In this document: positions 15,549 to 23,460 of the stretch, piece by piece
How positions within the stretch are numbered: position 1 is the first letter of the stretch
Layout: every line of letters starts with the position of its first letter
Source: Rhodospirillaceae bacterium
GTDB lineage: Bacteria > Pseudomonadota > Alphaproteobacteria > SMXQ01
Direction: 5' to 3'
Assembly: GCA_947474495.1 (NCBI GenBank)
Contig: CANJIM010000014.1
Span: forward strand, 1 to 48,831
Length of the DNA: 48,831 nt
The notes under the pieces: generated by a model
Seen by the model: the letters and a program-made list of their open reading frames with translations, nothing else
What the model was told of the DNA's origin: nothing
Database searches by the model: none
Program-made: the position numbers and the translations under genes

Positions 15549-16961
15549 TCATGACGCGTCAGCCATGAGCACTTCCGGCAGAATCTCGTCTAAAACATAG
15601 CCCAAATGTTGGCCAAGCAACATGGTGCGAGACTCGATCGGAATGCTGTCTATAAGCGGCGTCTCGTCACGCCAAGTCAGGTTACGCCAGCCGCCTCCAG
15701 CCGTCTGCAAACGCTGCGAATGCCCCTGTTGAAGCTTGATGTGCCCGACAATGATGTGGTCGCGCAGTAATCTGATCAGTTCTCGCTTGCCCGGCGCGCT
15801 CAGAAGCGCGCTGCCGCGTTCGGTCAAGAACCTCAGCACTGCCTCATCCTGCGGCACAAAAATCGTCGCCGGCGCCTTGATTGACAGAGCCCGTAGCATC
15901 CGACTCGTGCTCAGCAAAGCCGCAAGTGTTTGGGACAGGTAGGTGTGCTGCCCGGTCGGCAGCCCGCCCAAGAAACGCAGCAGCTCCCGCATTGCGGCGC
16001 CGCGCGCGACCAGAGCGTCCGATTCGATTTCGGCGCGCCGCCAAGCCGGCGCGTCGATGGCCCGCTCGTGCACCCGGAAGTAAAGCGCCGCGACTTGATC
16101 GTTCGCCGGACTATCGTAGCGCAGCCACCATGACCCCAGACGCAATGCGCTCAGACGCTGGCGTTCGACGTACCAACTCAGATCCTTGAGGGCCGGAGTG
16201 AAGCTCAAGGCAAACAGATCGTCGGAATCGATGATAAAATGCACCAGCGCCGGATCCAACGGATGCGCCGGCAAAGCCTGTTCGTTCAAATCGAACATGG
16301 AGGGATCGTAGCAGAACATCTCGCGCGCGAGAACGCGCATCAGGTAGCCCTGACCGGGCACGCGCCAGAGGATGAACTCGGGATGCACCGGAAAATTATC
16401 GCTGTCGTTGAGATAGGTCAGCGTCAGTGGATGAATATGCCGATACATGATCTCGACAAGCTCGGACGAACTTGCGCTCAGCACCGCTCCGGCGTCCCGC
16501 AGGAAGCGCGCCTGCAATTCCGGCACGGAGGTCTCCGAGACGACACGCATGTAAGTGATGAAGACGGCGCGCTTGCCCCGATCGACAAGCTCTCCGACGT
16601 GCCGGAAAGCGCCGTCCGACCATGCGACGTCCGGCGGCACGAACAGAACCATGTACCCCGCCTCGCGCGCCTCGCTAATGCTACGCCGCCAGAGCAAATG
16701 ATGCATCGCGATCGGATCTGCCGTATTTTCTAGGGGCAATTCGACGATCTCGAATTTGACCAGTTTCGCGGCCGCTTGAAAGGCGGCAGACGATTTGATC
16801 CGTTTCACATCCTTGCTAGACGTGAAAATGCGATAGGTCACGTCATGCAGCGCGCAGAAAGCCGGTAGATTGCCTGGCGCCATCAGGCTGGGCAAATTGA
16901 CATCGAGGAAGATGCTGGTATGCCAGCCCCCCCAGACCACAGTCGTGAAATAAAAACGCAC
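15549..16961 (-). CDS. Polysaccharide-locus protein with a C-terminal fasciclin (FAS1) domain
   Basis: The 470-residue protein starts at GTG 16961 (MRFYFTTVVWGGWHTSIFLD). Residues 1-330 look like a nucleotide-diphospho-sugar-type fold of the kind found in locus-specific glycosyltransferases (FLDVNLPSLM, HHLLWRRSISEAREAGYMVL, FVPPDVAWSDGAF, FIIDSDDLFAL). The assignment to glycosyltransferases is inference. Residues 340-465 match a FAS1 domain: ATIFVPQDEAVLRFL (H1, about 366-380), LLRDHIIVGHI (H2, about 398-408) and GYVLDEILPEVL at the end (about 455-466), equivalent to NGVIHVIDxVLLP. FAS1 normally occurs in secreted adhesion proteins; no signal peptide is seen here. The start is uncertain because no clear ribosome site precedes it. 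Confidence 0.72.
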   Translation of the reverse strand: MRFYFTTVVWGGWHTSIFLDVNLPSLMAPGNLPAFCALHDVTYRIFTSSKDVKRIKSSAAFQAAAKLVKFEIVELPLENTADPIAMHHLLWRRSISEAREAGYMVLFVPPDVAWSDGAFRHVGELVDRGKRAVFITYMRVVSETSVPELQARFLRDAGAVLSASSSELVEIMYRHIHPLTLTYLNDSDNFPVHPEFILWRVPGQGYLMRVLAREMFCYDPSMFDLNEQALPAHPLDPALVHFIIDSDDLFALSFTPALKDLSWYVERQRLSALRLGSWWLRYDSPANDQVAALYFRVHERAIDAPAWRRAEIESDALVARGAAMRELLRFLGGLPTGQHTYLSQTLAALLSTSRMLRALSIKAPATIFVPQDEAVLRFLTERGSALLSAPGKRELIRLLRDHIIVGHIKLQQGHSQRLQTAGGGWRNLTWRDETPLIDSIPIESRTMLLGQHLGYVLDEILPEVLMADAS

Positions 16962-17186
16962 TGACGACGATACCCCCTTCAGTGGCCGTGGCGGCCATCT
17001 TCCGCGCCCCTCGCGGCCTCCGTTGCTCCTGTTATTTCATTGGAAATCCAGGCTTGTCAACGTATCGACCACAGCGCCACCGGTAGACGAAATCTTTTGA
17101 TGCTGATAGACAGATAGATGCCGCCTGCGAGTTTGTGCGCATGCATCAATAGGCCCTTACAGATTTCCTCTCTTTTTCGGACATTC

Positions 17187-18782
17187 ATGCTGCCATTGTC
17201 CAACCTTCTGAGCCTATTTTCGTCCGCGCCGACGTGGCACTTCTTGTGGTGCGCCGCCAACCAGGCCCGCGACGCCGGCAGACCGGAAAAGGCCCTTGAG
17301 CTTTATGCCAAGGCCGTGGCGCTCTCGCCAACCAGTCCCCAGGTTTATCTTGACGCCGGAATTCATAGCTTAAAAGTCAACTTGGCCTTTCAGGGCGTCG
17401 ATGACCTGTATCGCCGCCATGCCGCCGATTTCAGCCTCCCGGAAAGCCTCGGGCGCAACGTTCTCAAGCGCTTGAGCGACGGCCAACATTCCCGGTCCTT
17501 CGCCCTGTCGGCGCTGTTAAGTGCCAGCGCGCTGGCACCGGTAACGAGTTATCAGCGGCTTTTGGCGCAAGCTTTTTCCCATCTTGGGCACCCCCGACAC
17601 GCCTTGGCCATCCTGCGTCGGATCCAAGGCGACGAGCTGGCCTCGCTGCGGGATGACCGCGAATATGGCCGCCTATTGGCGCGCGCCAATCCGGCCGATG
17701 CAGTGTTTTATTATCAAGGCCTGCTTGTGCGATGGCCCTCGGCTACCGATTTATTTTGGCATCTATTGGCCGCCCAGGTCGACAGCCGCGGCGAATCCGA
17801 AGCCCAGACGACCTATGCGGCGTTGCGGTACGATCTCGCGGCCTCGGATACCCCCGATGAGCGTCAGGTGCACAGCCTCGCGCTTTTGGCTTGGGCGATG
17901 TATATGCGACCGGCCCCCGTCATGGCACAACGCGCCCTGGCCGACTTCGCGCCACTCTTCGCCCTGGCCAGCAGGCTCTATCCATCCTCCGCCGCGGCCC
18001 AATTGGCGACCGGCTTCGGCGCCCTGTTGGAGGGGCGGCTGAAGACCGGCAAGCAAGCGCTGGCCCTCGCCAGTCTGCCGCGACACAAGCCCGCGTCGGA
18101 CGACGACAATACGGTTTCGGGCCATGACGCTCTGCCAAATTTGATCGAACCCCTCGAAACGGCCATACGCGCCCTCTTGACGATCGATGCCGCCTCGACG
18201 CAGCTGGAAAAAATCGTCGCCGCACCGCTAACAAAAGACGCGCAAGAGCATATTTCAGCCATGCAAGCGGGGGCGCTCCTCCACGAGCAAGACCTATTCG
18301 GCGCTCTGATGCGATTTGGCGACACCATCGCGCCGCACGTCGTTCACAATTCTTACAATTTGAAGAAAATGGGGCTAGAAGAGCTCGTCGTCCACAGCAA
18401 AGGACTGTACTACGCATTACCGCGTATGATACCGAATCTTGCTATTATCGACGGCAGGTTTTACCAAATCCCCGAGCAACTGTTCAACATCCGCCAGACC
18501 ATGCCGCCACCATTCATGCGCATAGCGCGGCCCGTCGCAAAGTGGATCATCGGGCTGATATCGCGCTATAGCCTGCTGCGGTCTTTCGGGCGTTGTGCCG
18601 TAAAGGTCGCGCTGAGCCGATATATGGTCCGCGGCGTGCTGGTCGATAGCAATTACGACAATCTCGTCATCAAAGTACGCGAGCGCGCCAGCAAGCTGCC
18701 CGGGCTCTTCTCCGCGAAGTTTGGCACCGTCGATTTCACCACCAGCAATGTCCAACAAAACGCCTCCCCCTTGGGAGCCTAG
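17187..18782 (+). CDS. TPR-containing protein of unknown function
   Basis: A protein of about 531 residues from ATG 17187 (MLPLSNLLSLFSSAPTWHFL), or 554 from ATG 17118; neither has a convincing ribosome site. Near the N-terminus a canonical tetratricopeptide repeat reads ANQARDAGRPEKALELYAKA followed by VALSPTSPQVYLDAG. Further helical repeats follow to about residue 330. The last 150 residues are a separate region with NLKKMGLEELVVHSKGLYYA, IIDGRFYQIPEQLFNIRQ and a hydrophobic WIIGLISRYSLL, of no family known to me. It stands alone between divergent and co-directional glycan genes. TPR proteins in such loci often serve as scaffolds; that is inference. Confidence 0.72.
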   Translation: MLPLSNLLSLFSSAPTWHFLWCAANQARDAGRPEKALELYAKAVALSPTSPQVYLDAGIHSLKVNLAFQGVDDLYRRHAADFSLPESLGRNVLKRLSDGQHSRSFALSALLSASALAPVTSYQRLLAQAFSHLGHPRHALAILRRIQGDELASLRDDREYGRLLARANPADAVFYYQGLLVRWPSATDLFWHLLAAQVDSRGESEAQTTYAALRYDLAASDTPDERQVHSLALLAWAMYMRPAPVMAQRALADFAPLFALASRLYPSSAAAQLATGFGALLEGRLKTGKQALALASLPRHKPASDDDNTVSGHDALPNLIEPLETAIRALLTIDAASTQLEKIVAAPLTKDAQEHISAMQAGALLHEQDLFGALMRFGDTIAPHVVHNSYNLKKMGLEELVVHSKGLYYALPRMIPNLAIIDGRFYQIPEQLFNIRQTMPPPFMRIARPVAKWIIGLISRYSLLRSFGRCAVKVALSRYMVRGVLVDSNYDNLVIKVRERASKLPGLFSAKFGTVDFTTSNVQQNASPLGA

Positions 18783-18838
18783 CATCGGCGACGCCGTTTC
18801 CATGCCTCAATCGAACAGATTCTATAAGGAAATTTACG

Positions 18839-19672
18839 ATGCAGCGCCCAACTACCCAGAAAGCTCGAGCCAGTAAACCTCCGGCCAAGGTCCGGGTGAA
18901 GAAAGCGAAGCCCGCGCCGACGAGCGACTTGATCGTGCGGCTGGACGATGAGCCCTGGGTGCAATTGGCCGACAACAGTACGCTCAAGAACTGGACCAAG
19001 AACGAAGAAATTCGTTACAACCAGGGTAACCGCCAAGCTGAGAAATACGATATGTTCCGGAAGGTCTTCGACTTCCTGAAAGAAAACGAGATCAAGGGCG
19101 ATTACCACGAATACGGCTGCCATCGCTGCCGCACATTCCGCATGGCCTTGATCGAGGCGCGCCGTCACAACATCGCCGATATGAAGTTTTGGGCGTTCGA
19201 TTCCTTCGAAGGCCTACCGAACCCGACGACCGAGACGAGCAATAGCAAGTGGATCGCCGGCGCACTTGCCACGTCGGAACGGCAGTTTCTTGATCTAGTC
19301 AAAGCCCAAGGTGTCTATCCCGAGAGGGTCAACACTGTGAAGGGCTTCTACGACAAGTCGCTGACCAAGACGCTGCAACAAAAAATAAAGGCCAAGGAGA
19401 ACAAGATCGCCCTGGTGACCGTCGACTGCGATCTTTACGAGTCTGCCGTTCCGGTCTTCAAATTCATCGAGCCGCTGCTGCAGGAAGGCAGTGTCATCTA
19501 CATGGATGACCTATTCGTCGGCACCAAGGGCAGCCCGAAGCGTGGCGTCGCCCGCGCCTTTCTGGAATTCCAGAAGCGTAGCAAATGGAGCTTCATCCGC
19601 CACATGGACGTCAGTTGGTGGGGCCGCACCTACATCGCCGTCAAAGGCGGCCTGCCGGACGGCGTGCTCTAA
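18839..19672 (+). CDS. TylF/MycF-type O-methyltransferase
   Basis: This 277-residue protein has a Lys/Pro/Ala-rich N-terminus (residues 1-30) and a TylF-like core: HEYGCHRCRTF (motif I region), WAFDSFEGLP, VKGFYDKSLTKTL, ALVTVDCDLYESAVPVFKFI and VIYMDDLF with metal-binding Asp residues. TylF/MycF enzymes methylate sugar hydroxyls with SAM and Mg2+. A clear ribosome site AAGGAA lies 7 bases before ATG 18839, 56 bases after the TPR gene. Probable target: a deoxy- or hexose unit of the surface glycan. Confidence 0.87.
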   Translation: MQRPTTQKARASKPPAKVRVKKAKPAPTSDLIVRLDDEPWVQLADNSTLKNWTKNEEIRYNQGNRQAEKYDMFRKVFDFLKENEIKGDYHEYGCHRCRTFRMALIEARRHNIADMKFWAFDSFEGLPNPTTETSNSKWIAGALATSERQFLDLVKAQGVYPERVNTVKGFYDKSLTKTLQQKIKAKENKIALVTVDCDLYESAVPVFKFIEPLLQEGSVIYMDDLFVGTKGSPKRGVARAFLEFQKRSKWSFIRHMDVSWWGRTYIAVKGGLPDGVL

Positions 19673-19691
19673 CCGCCGATGCCGATCCGCT

Positions 19692-20890
19692 TTAAAGGAA
19701 GGGGCGCGGTGGCCGCCCGCCCTGGCCCGCGCTCTCGTCGCTCCGCGCGGTGAAGATCAGGCCGTCATAGCCGAGACGGCGGAGCTTGGCAGCGATCACC
19801 ATATCGTCCAGGTAGGCCGTGATGATCACGGTCGTGATGCCGCCCAGCTTTTCGGGGCTCGTCAGTTCGATCGGGAAGTCCCGCGTCGGCCCATAGGCGC
19901 GATGCCCCACATAAAGCGGTGTGTCGTCGAAAATCTCTGCCGCCGTGAAGTCTGGATAGAGCCCGAGAAAAGCCTGCGAATAGTCGTTCGCGCCATAGAG
20001 CGCGACAGCTCCATCCAGCGTGCGCAGACGATCTAGCCCTGCCGCGCGGTGCGCCTCGACTTGACCGCCGAAGGTCTGAAAGCTTTTCCGTCATAGGATA
20101 AATCCGGCGCCACCGCGATGGGGCGCACGAAGAAACCAACATCATGGCTTCCCTTGACGCTGACCGTTTCGACAATCTCGAAACTAGCGCGGCGGAACAA
20201 CGCGGCGATCTCCGCCTGGCGGTAGTAATGGACATGCGGATAGTGGAAGTCGACCACCGAGAGATTGTCTACGATATATTCGGCGTAGGGCACTTCTGTA
20301 TAGGCGACGCCGCCATCATGCAGCACCCCGCGCAATTAGCGCAGGAAAGGTTCGGGAAACGGCACATGTTCGAGCACGTTCCGGCAGACTACCACGTCGA
20401 AAATCCGCCCCCCAAAGCTGCGTTGGGATACCTCGAGCGATGGTAGGTCACGCGTGTGCACGCGAAGCGATCGGCCGACAGGGCTTTGCTCGGCTCGACG
20501 AGATGCACTTCTTGCGCCCGTTCGGACAAAGCCAAGGATAGCGCGCCGGCGCCGCCACCAATCTCGAGAACGACGGGATTCTCCATGGCCTGGCGCAGAC
20601 TGATGTCAGCCGTATCCTTGACGCTGGCGACCATCGATTTGCTGACGGGAGTGTTCGTCAGCACGAACGCACCATAGAGGTCATCGGCGCCATCAAGATC
20701 GAAACCGGCGTTGTAGATATGGCCGCAACCGCCGCACTGGACGATCTCCAGCCGGCAAAACCGCCGGCGCTGCGGGATTCGCGCGGCGGCCGGAATGGAT
20801 GCACGGCGTCCGGGCCACGGCAAGAATCTGCTAGGCCGATGCCGCCTTGGTGCCGCAAACGACGCATATGTCGAGACTGGCCTGCGTCAT
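19692..20890 (-). pseudogene. Zinc-ribbon C-methyltransferase pseudogene with several lesions
   Basis: Pieces of one methyltransferase lie in order on the minus strand in different frames. The start at 20890 gives MTQASLDICVVCGTKAAS then TAG. The next frame holds EIVQCGGCGHIYNAGFD (second half of the CxxC-CxxC zinc ribbon) and VVLEIGGGAGALSLALSE (motif I). The next holds VVVCRNVLEHVPFPEPFLR, an in-frame TAA at 20336-20338, then LRGVLHDGGVAYTEVP. The last piece (19692-19910 and upstream) holds TLDGAVALYGANDYSQAF and ITTVIITAYLDDMVIAAK, the C-terminal domain. The layout matches Methyltransf_13/23/14-type sugar C-methyltransferases. At least three lesions make function unlikely. Confidence 0.75.
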
Positions 20891-20958
20891 GGAACGGAAA
20901 ATCCTAAAAGATTGCTGCGAACGAATGAATCTACGCTATCGCGCACGGCCGCCGGACC

Positions 20959-21775
20959 CTAATAGCCCAGTTCTTCCGCCCGCCGCAACGAAATCAGAAA
21001 GGATTTGCGCGGCGACGATGAGAATTCGCACTTCGGCAGCTTGCCAGCGATCTCGAACATGCGAGCTAGCACGTCGCGAACCGGCAGGGGATCGCGCGCA
21101 GCGAGGTTGGTCACGAAATAGCCGGGCTTCGGCTCGCCGGTCCAATCGGCGAAGAACTGCGTGAGGTCTTCGACATAGACGATGTTGTTGAACAGCCCGT
21201 CCGGATTGACCGCCTTCACGACACCGCCGGCAACTACGGCGCGCAGGGCGTCCAACAGGAAATTATGGTGGGAGCCGCGCCCGACCGTGCCCGGCAGGCG
21301 GATCGACAGGCCCGATGCGACCGCCCCGCGCGCCACCGCGGCAGCCAGCGCCTCCTCCCCGTCACGCTTGGCGCGGCAGTAAGAATCCGTGTCGCGCGGC
21401 GCGAGGTTCTCATCGACCTCGGCCGAATCGATCGCGCCATACACTGACATCGAGGAAATGAGGATCACCGTGCGCACGCCATGCCGTTCGGCATGGCTGA
21501 ATACTACGTCGGCCATGTGCCGGTTGAGGTCGGACAGCGCCACGGGATCGGATGTACGCGACGGCAGCTCGGCCGCGCAATGGATGATGGCGTCGCAGCG
21601 CTCGGGCAGCGCCTCAGGCTGCAACAGGTCAGCTTGGCGCCAGACCCAGCACTGGGGCATCGGCAGAAGCCTGGCGGCACAATGCAGCGACTTCAAACCC
21701 TTGCGCAGCGAGCCATCTCGCGGCGAAGCCGCCGACAAATCCCCCTGCACCGGGGATGGCGACATGCAGCGCCAT
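20959..21775 (-). pseudogene. Frameshifted SDR-family sugar epimerase/reductase
   Basis: From ATG 21775 the minus strand reads MALHVAIPGAGGFVGGFAAR, a proper SDR nucleotide-binding start, then stops at TGA (about 21625) after VLGLAPS. The neighbouring frame carries the natural continuation WRQADLLQPEALPERCDAI, SSMSVYGAID, an intact SYCRAK dyad and RLPGTVGRGSHHNF to the stop at 20959. A single frameshift between about 21620 and 21655 separates them. An open frame from 21765 in the second frame gives a false N-terminus without the GxxGxxG motif. ATG 21775 lies 3 bases after the stop of the LIC12192-family gene. The protein is a paralogue of the intact SDR at 7245-8120. One sequencing error could restore it. 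Confidence 0.75.
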
Positions 21776-21778
21776 GGG

Positions 21779-22207
21779 CTAGACGACCGAACCGACGCCA
21801 GGCGCCTGCTCGGCCAGACGCATCACCTGCAATAATTCCTCGATTCGCTCGACGTCCGCGCTGCCGGACACGACGGTATCCTCCAGAACGAAATGCAGCG
21901 TGCAGCTCTGCGCGAGGATCGTCTCGTAGATCTGGTGCCGGCGTTCGGACTTCTTCGGCAGCATCTGCATGCTGTACATGACGACGCCCTCGAAGGCGGC
22001 GAGATTTTTGATCAGCCCTTCGAGTACCATGTAGGAATGCGCGAAATCGTTCTCGTTGACCGGCAGGACGTAGAGCTTGCTCTTGCGCGCGCAATAGTCG
22101 CGCAGCGCCAGGGATTGCAGGGGCACGGGAATAAAGAATTTGCCGAATCCGCGCGATGTCACATAGCCGCGCAAGCCCTGCCGATTGGCGCCAGGCCCTG
22201 CCGTCAT
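21779..22207 (-). CDS. LIC12192-family sporadic carbohydrate cluster protein
   Basis: The 142-residue protein reads RGYVTSRGFGKFFIPVPLQS, LRDYCARKSKLYVLPVNEN, SYMVLEGLIKNLAAFEGVV and YETILAQSCTLHFVLED. I recognise this as the small uncharacterised family described as 'sporadic carbohydrate cluster protein, LIC12192 family', recalled rather than searched. Its biochemical function is unknown. It overlaps the 2OG-Fe(II) oxygenase stop by four bases upstream and is followed 3 bases on by the frameshifted SDR, so all three form one operon. Confidence 0.75.
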   Translation of the reverse strand: MTAGPGANRQGLRGYVTSRGFGKFFIPVPLQSLALRDYCARKSKLYVLPVNENDFAHSYMVLEGLIKNLAAFEGVVMYSMQMLPKKSERRHQIYETILAQSCTLHFVLEDTVVSGSADVERIEELLQVMRLAEQAPGVGSVV

Positions 22208-23031
22208 TCCTCGAACCCCGCCGGCTGGCGATAGGCCATGCCGGCGCGCGTGACCGGCCGCAGCGTGATCGGCAGATAATAGGAGCCAAGGGTCTTTTCG
22301 GCGCTGCCGTAAGGCGTGAACAGGCCGGTCAAGCGCGTATTCAAGGACCAGCGCGTGCCCGGCTCGCGATTGAGGATATTGCCGTGCAGGATGTTGGGAG
22401 AGAACACCACGACCTTGCCGTAAGGCACCTCGAGCCAGATCAGGTCGGCCTTGATCGCCTCATAAAGAGCCGGCATGCCGCCCTCGGCAAAGTCCTTGAG
22501 GTGCGTCGAAACCGCGCGCGATTTTTCGAGCGGGAGGACGAACATTGACTTTGTCTTGGCGACATCGACCAGCGGCAGCCATTCGACGACCTGGTACGGC
22601 GTCTCGCCGGTGAAGGAGTCGGCGTGCAGGTCGAGCAGCGACGTCGTGTCGTCCGGCATTTGGATCGATAAATTGATGCGATTCTGCATCGCCAGCTCGT
22701 TGCCGACGAGCGCCTCGATCATTCGCGCGGCGAGCTTGAAGTAGGTCGGCCGGAACCACGGCTGCGCGTTGATCTCGCGGTACATCTTGAGGCGAAAATC
22801 GTTGATCGTCTCCAGCGTCAAATGGCGATGGATGCCGTCGAGAAATTCGCCATCGTCGGCCGGCCTCGCCAGCTTCAAGACGGTCGCGGCGAAGCCTGCA
22901 ATCTCGTGCCGAAAGGCGTCCAGCATGGGACGATCTTCCACGTCGCGAACGATGTACCCGCACGCCGAGAATTCATCGGCGAGGGCGTTTTCGGACGGGC
23001 TAAGAAAATCGACTGCGAGGCCTGGGTTCAT
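22204..23031 (-). CDS. 2OG-Fe(II) oxygenase of the sporadic carbohydrate cluster type
   Basis: About 275 residues from ATG 23031 (MNPGLAVDFLSPSENALADE). The iron-binding triad is visible as HAD in LLDLHADSFTG and the distal His in FSPNILHGNILNREPGTRWS, whose Arg would bind 2-oxoglutarate. The neighbouring LIC12192-family gene supports the sub-family. It probably hydroxylates or oxidises a sugar or sugar nucleotide. An upstream in-frame ATG at 23082 would add 17 basic residues; I prefer 23031 because homologous oxygenases begin near FLSP, but its ribosome site is weak. It lies about 110 bases from an IS3 3' end that may have cut it off from its original promoter. Confidence 0.8.
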   Translation of the reverse strand: MNPGLAVDFLSPSENALADEFSACGYIVRDVEDRPMLDAFRHEIAGFAATVLKLARPADDGEFLDGIHRHLTLETINDFRLKMYREINAQPWFRPTYFKLAARMIEALVGNELAMQNRINLSIQMPDDTTSLLDLHADSFTGETPYQVVEWLPLVDVAKTKSMFVLPLEKSRAVSTHLKDFAEGGMPALYEAIKADLIWLEVPYGKVVVFSPNILHGNILNREPGTRWSLNTRLTGLFTPYGSAEKTLGSYYLPITLRPVTRAGMAYRQPAGFEE

Positions 23032-23140
23032 CGCTCTATTGCTTCGCCGGCTGACCATGAAAATCACCGTTCGGAACATCACCTGTGCCGAAACGGCATT
23101 TAGCCTATCATATACCGGTCAATGCCGCTGAACGGAAGAG

Positions 23141-23345
23141 TGTCCGCCGTCGGAACATTTGGGACAGATTTGGTCGTGATTTAACGGAGGGTCGGCCTCA
23201 TCGTGGGGTTGATATTAGGCGGCGGGGTTGCGGTATTGCAAGCGCCTCTGTTCGATGGTCATTCGCTTGATACGCGCACTCTATTGCAGGATGTCTTTGT
23301 CCCTGTCGAAGTAGGCGTCTGCGGGTGTGGCGTTGCTCATACTTT
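23141..23345 (-). mobile_element. IS3-family transposase 3' end, left copy
   Basis: The segment is closely similar, by eye, to the one starting at 24485; both begin TGTCCG-x-CGTC-x-GAACATTTGGG. The minus strand encodes SMSNATPADAYFDRDKDILQ, one in-frame TAG, then SARIK and a tail ending RRLISTPR. This is the C-terminal end of an IS3-type rve integrase. The rest of the element is absent. The internal breakpoint abuts the truncated transketolase gene at 23346. Confidence 0.7.
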
Positions 23346-23453
23346 CTATTGCAGTGCCGGGACGTTCCGCGAGATGTCGAGGATGCGCCTGCGATGGGCC
23401 TTGCAGCGCTGGCGCGCCGCGGCGGCATCGAAGCTTTTGCTGCGCGCGCTCAT
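23346..23453 (-). pseudogene. 5' fragment of a second transketolase N-subunit gene, cut by the IS3 remnant
   Basis: ATG 23453 opens 7 bases after the stop of the dehydratase-like gene and encodes 35 residues (MSARSKSFDAAAARQRCK, then RRRILDISRNVPALQ) before TAG at 23346-23348. These align without gaps to the first 35 residues of the intact transketolase N-subunit at 5497 (NAFNADAAKLR, RKRILEVSQQVQALH). The homology stops exactly where the IS3 sequence begins. The rest of the N-subunit and any C-subunit gene are missing, which suggests a deletion anchored at the insertion sequence. Confidence 0.75.
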
Positions 23454-23460
23454 GGCGGGC

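Noticed and set aside
20959-21765. SDR gene starting at 21765 in its own frame
   Set aside because: That N-terminus lacks the SDR GxxGxxG motif. The proper start is ATG 21775 in another frame, so I call the gene frameshifted.
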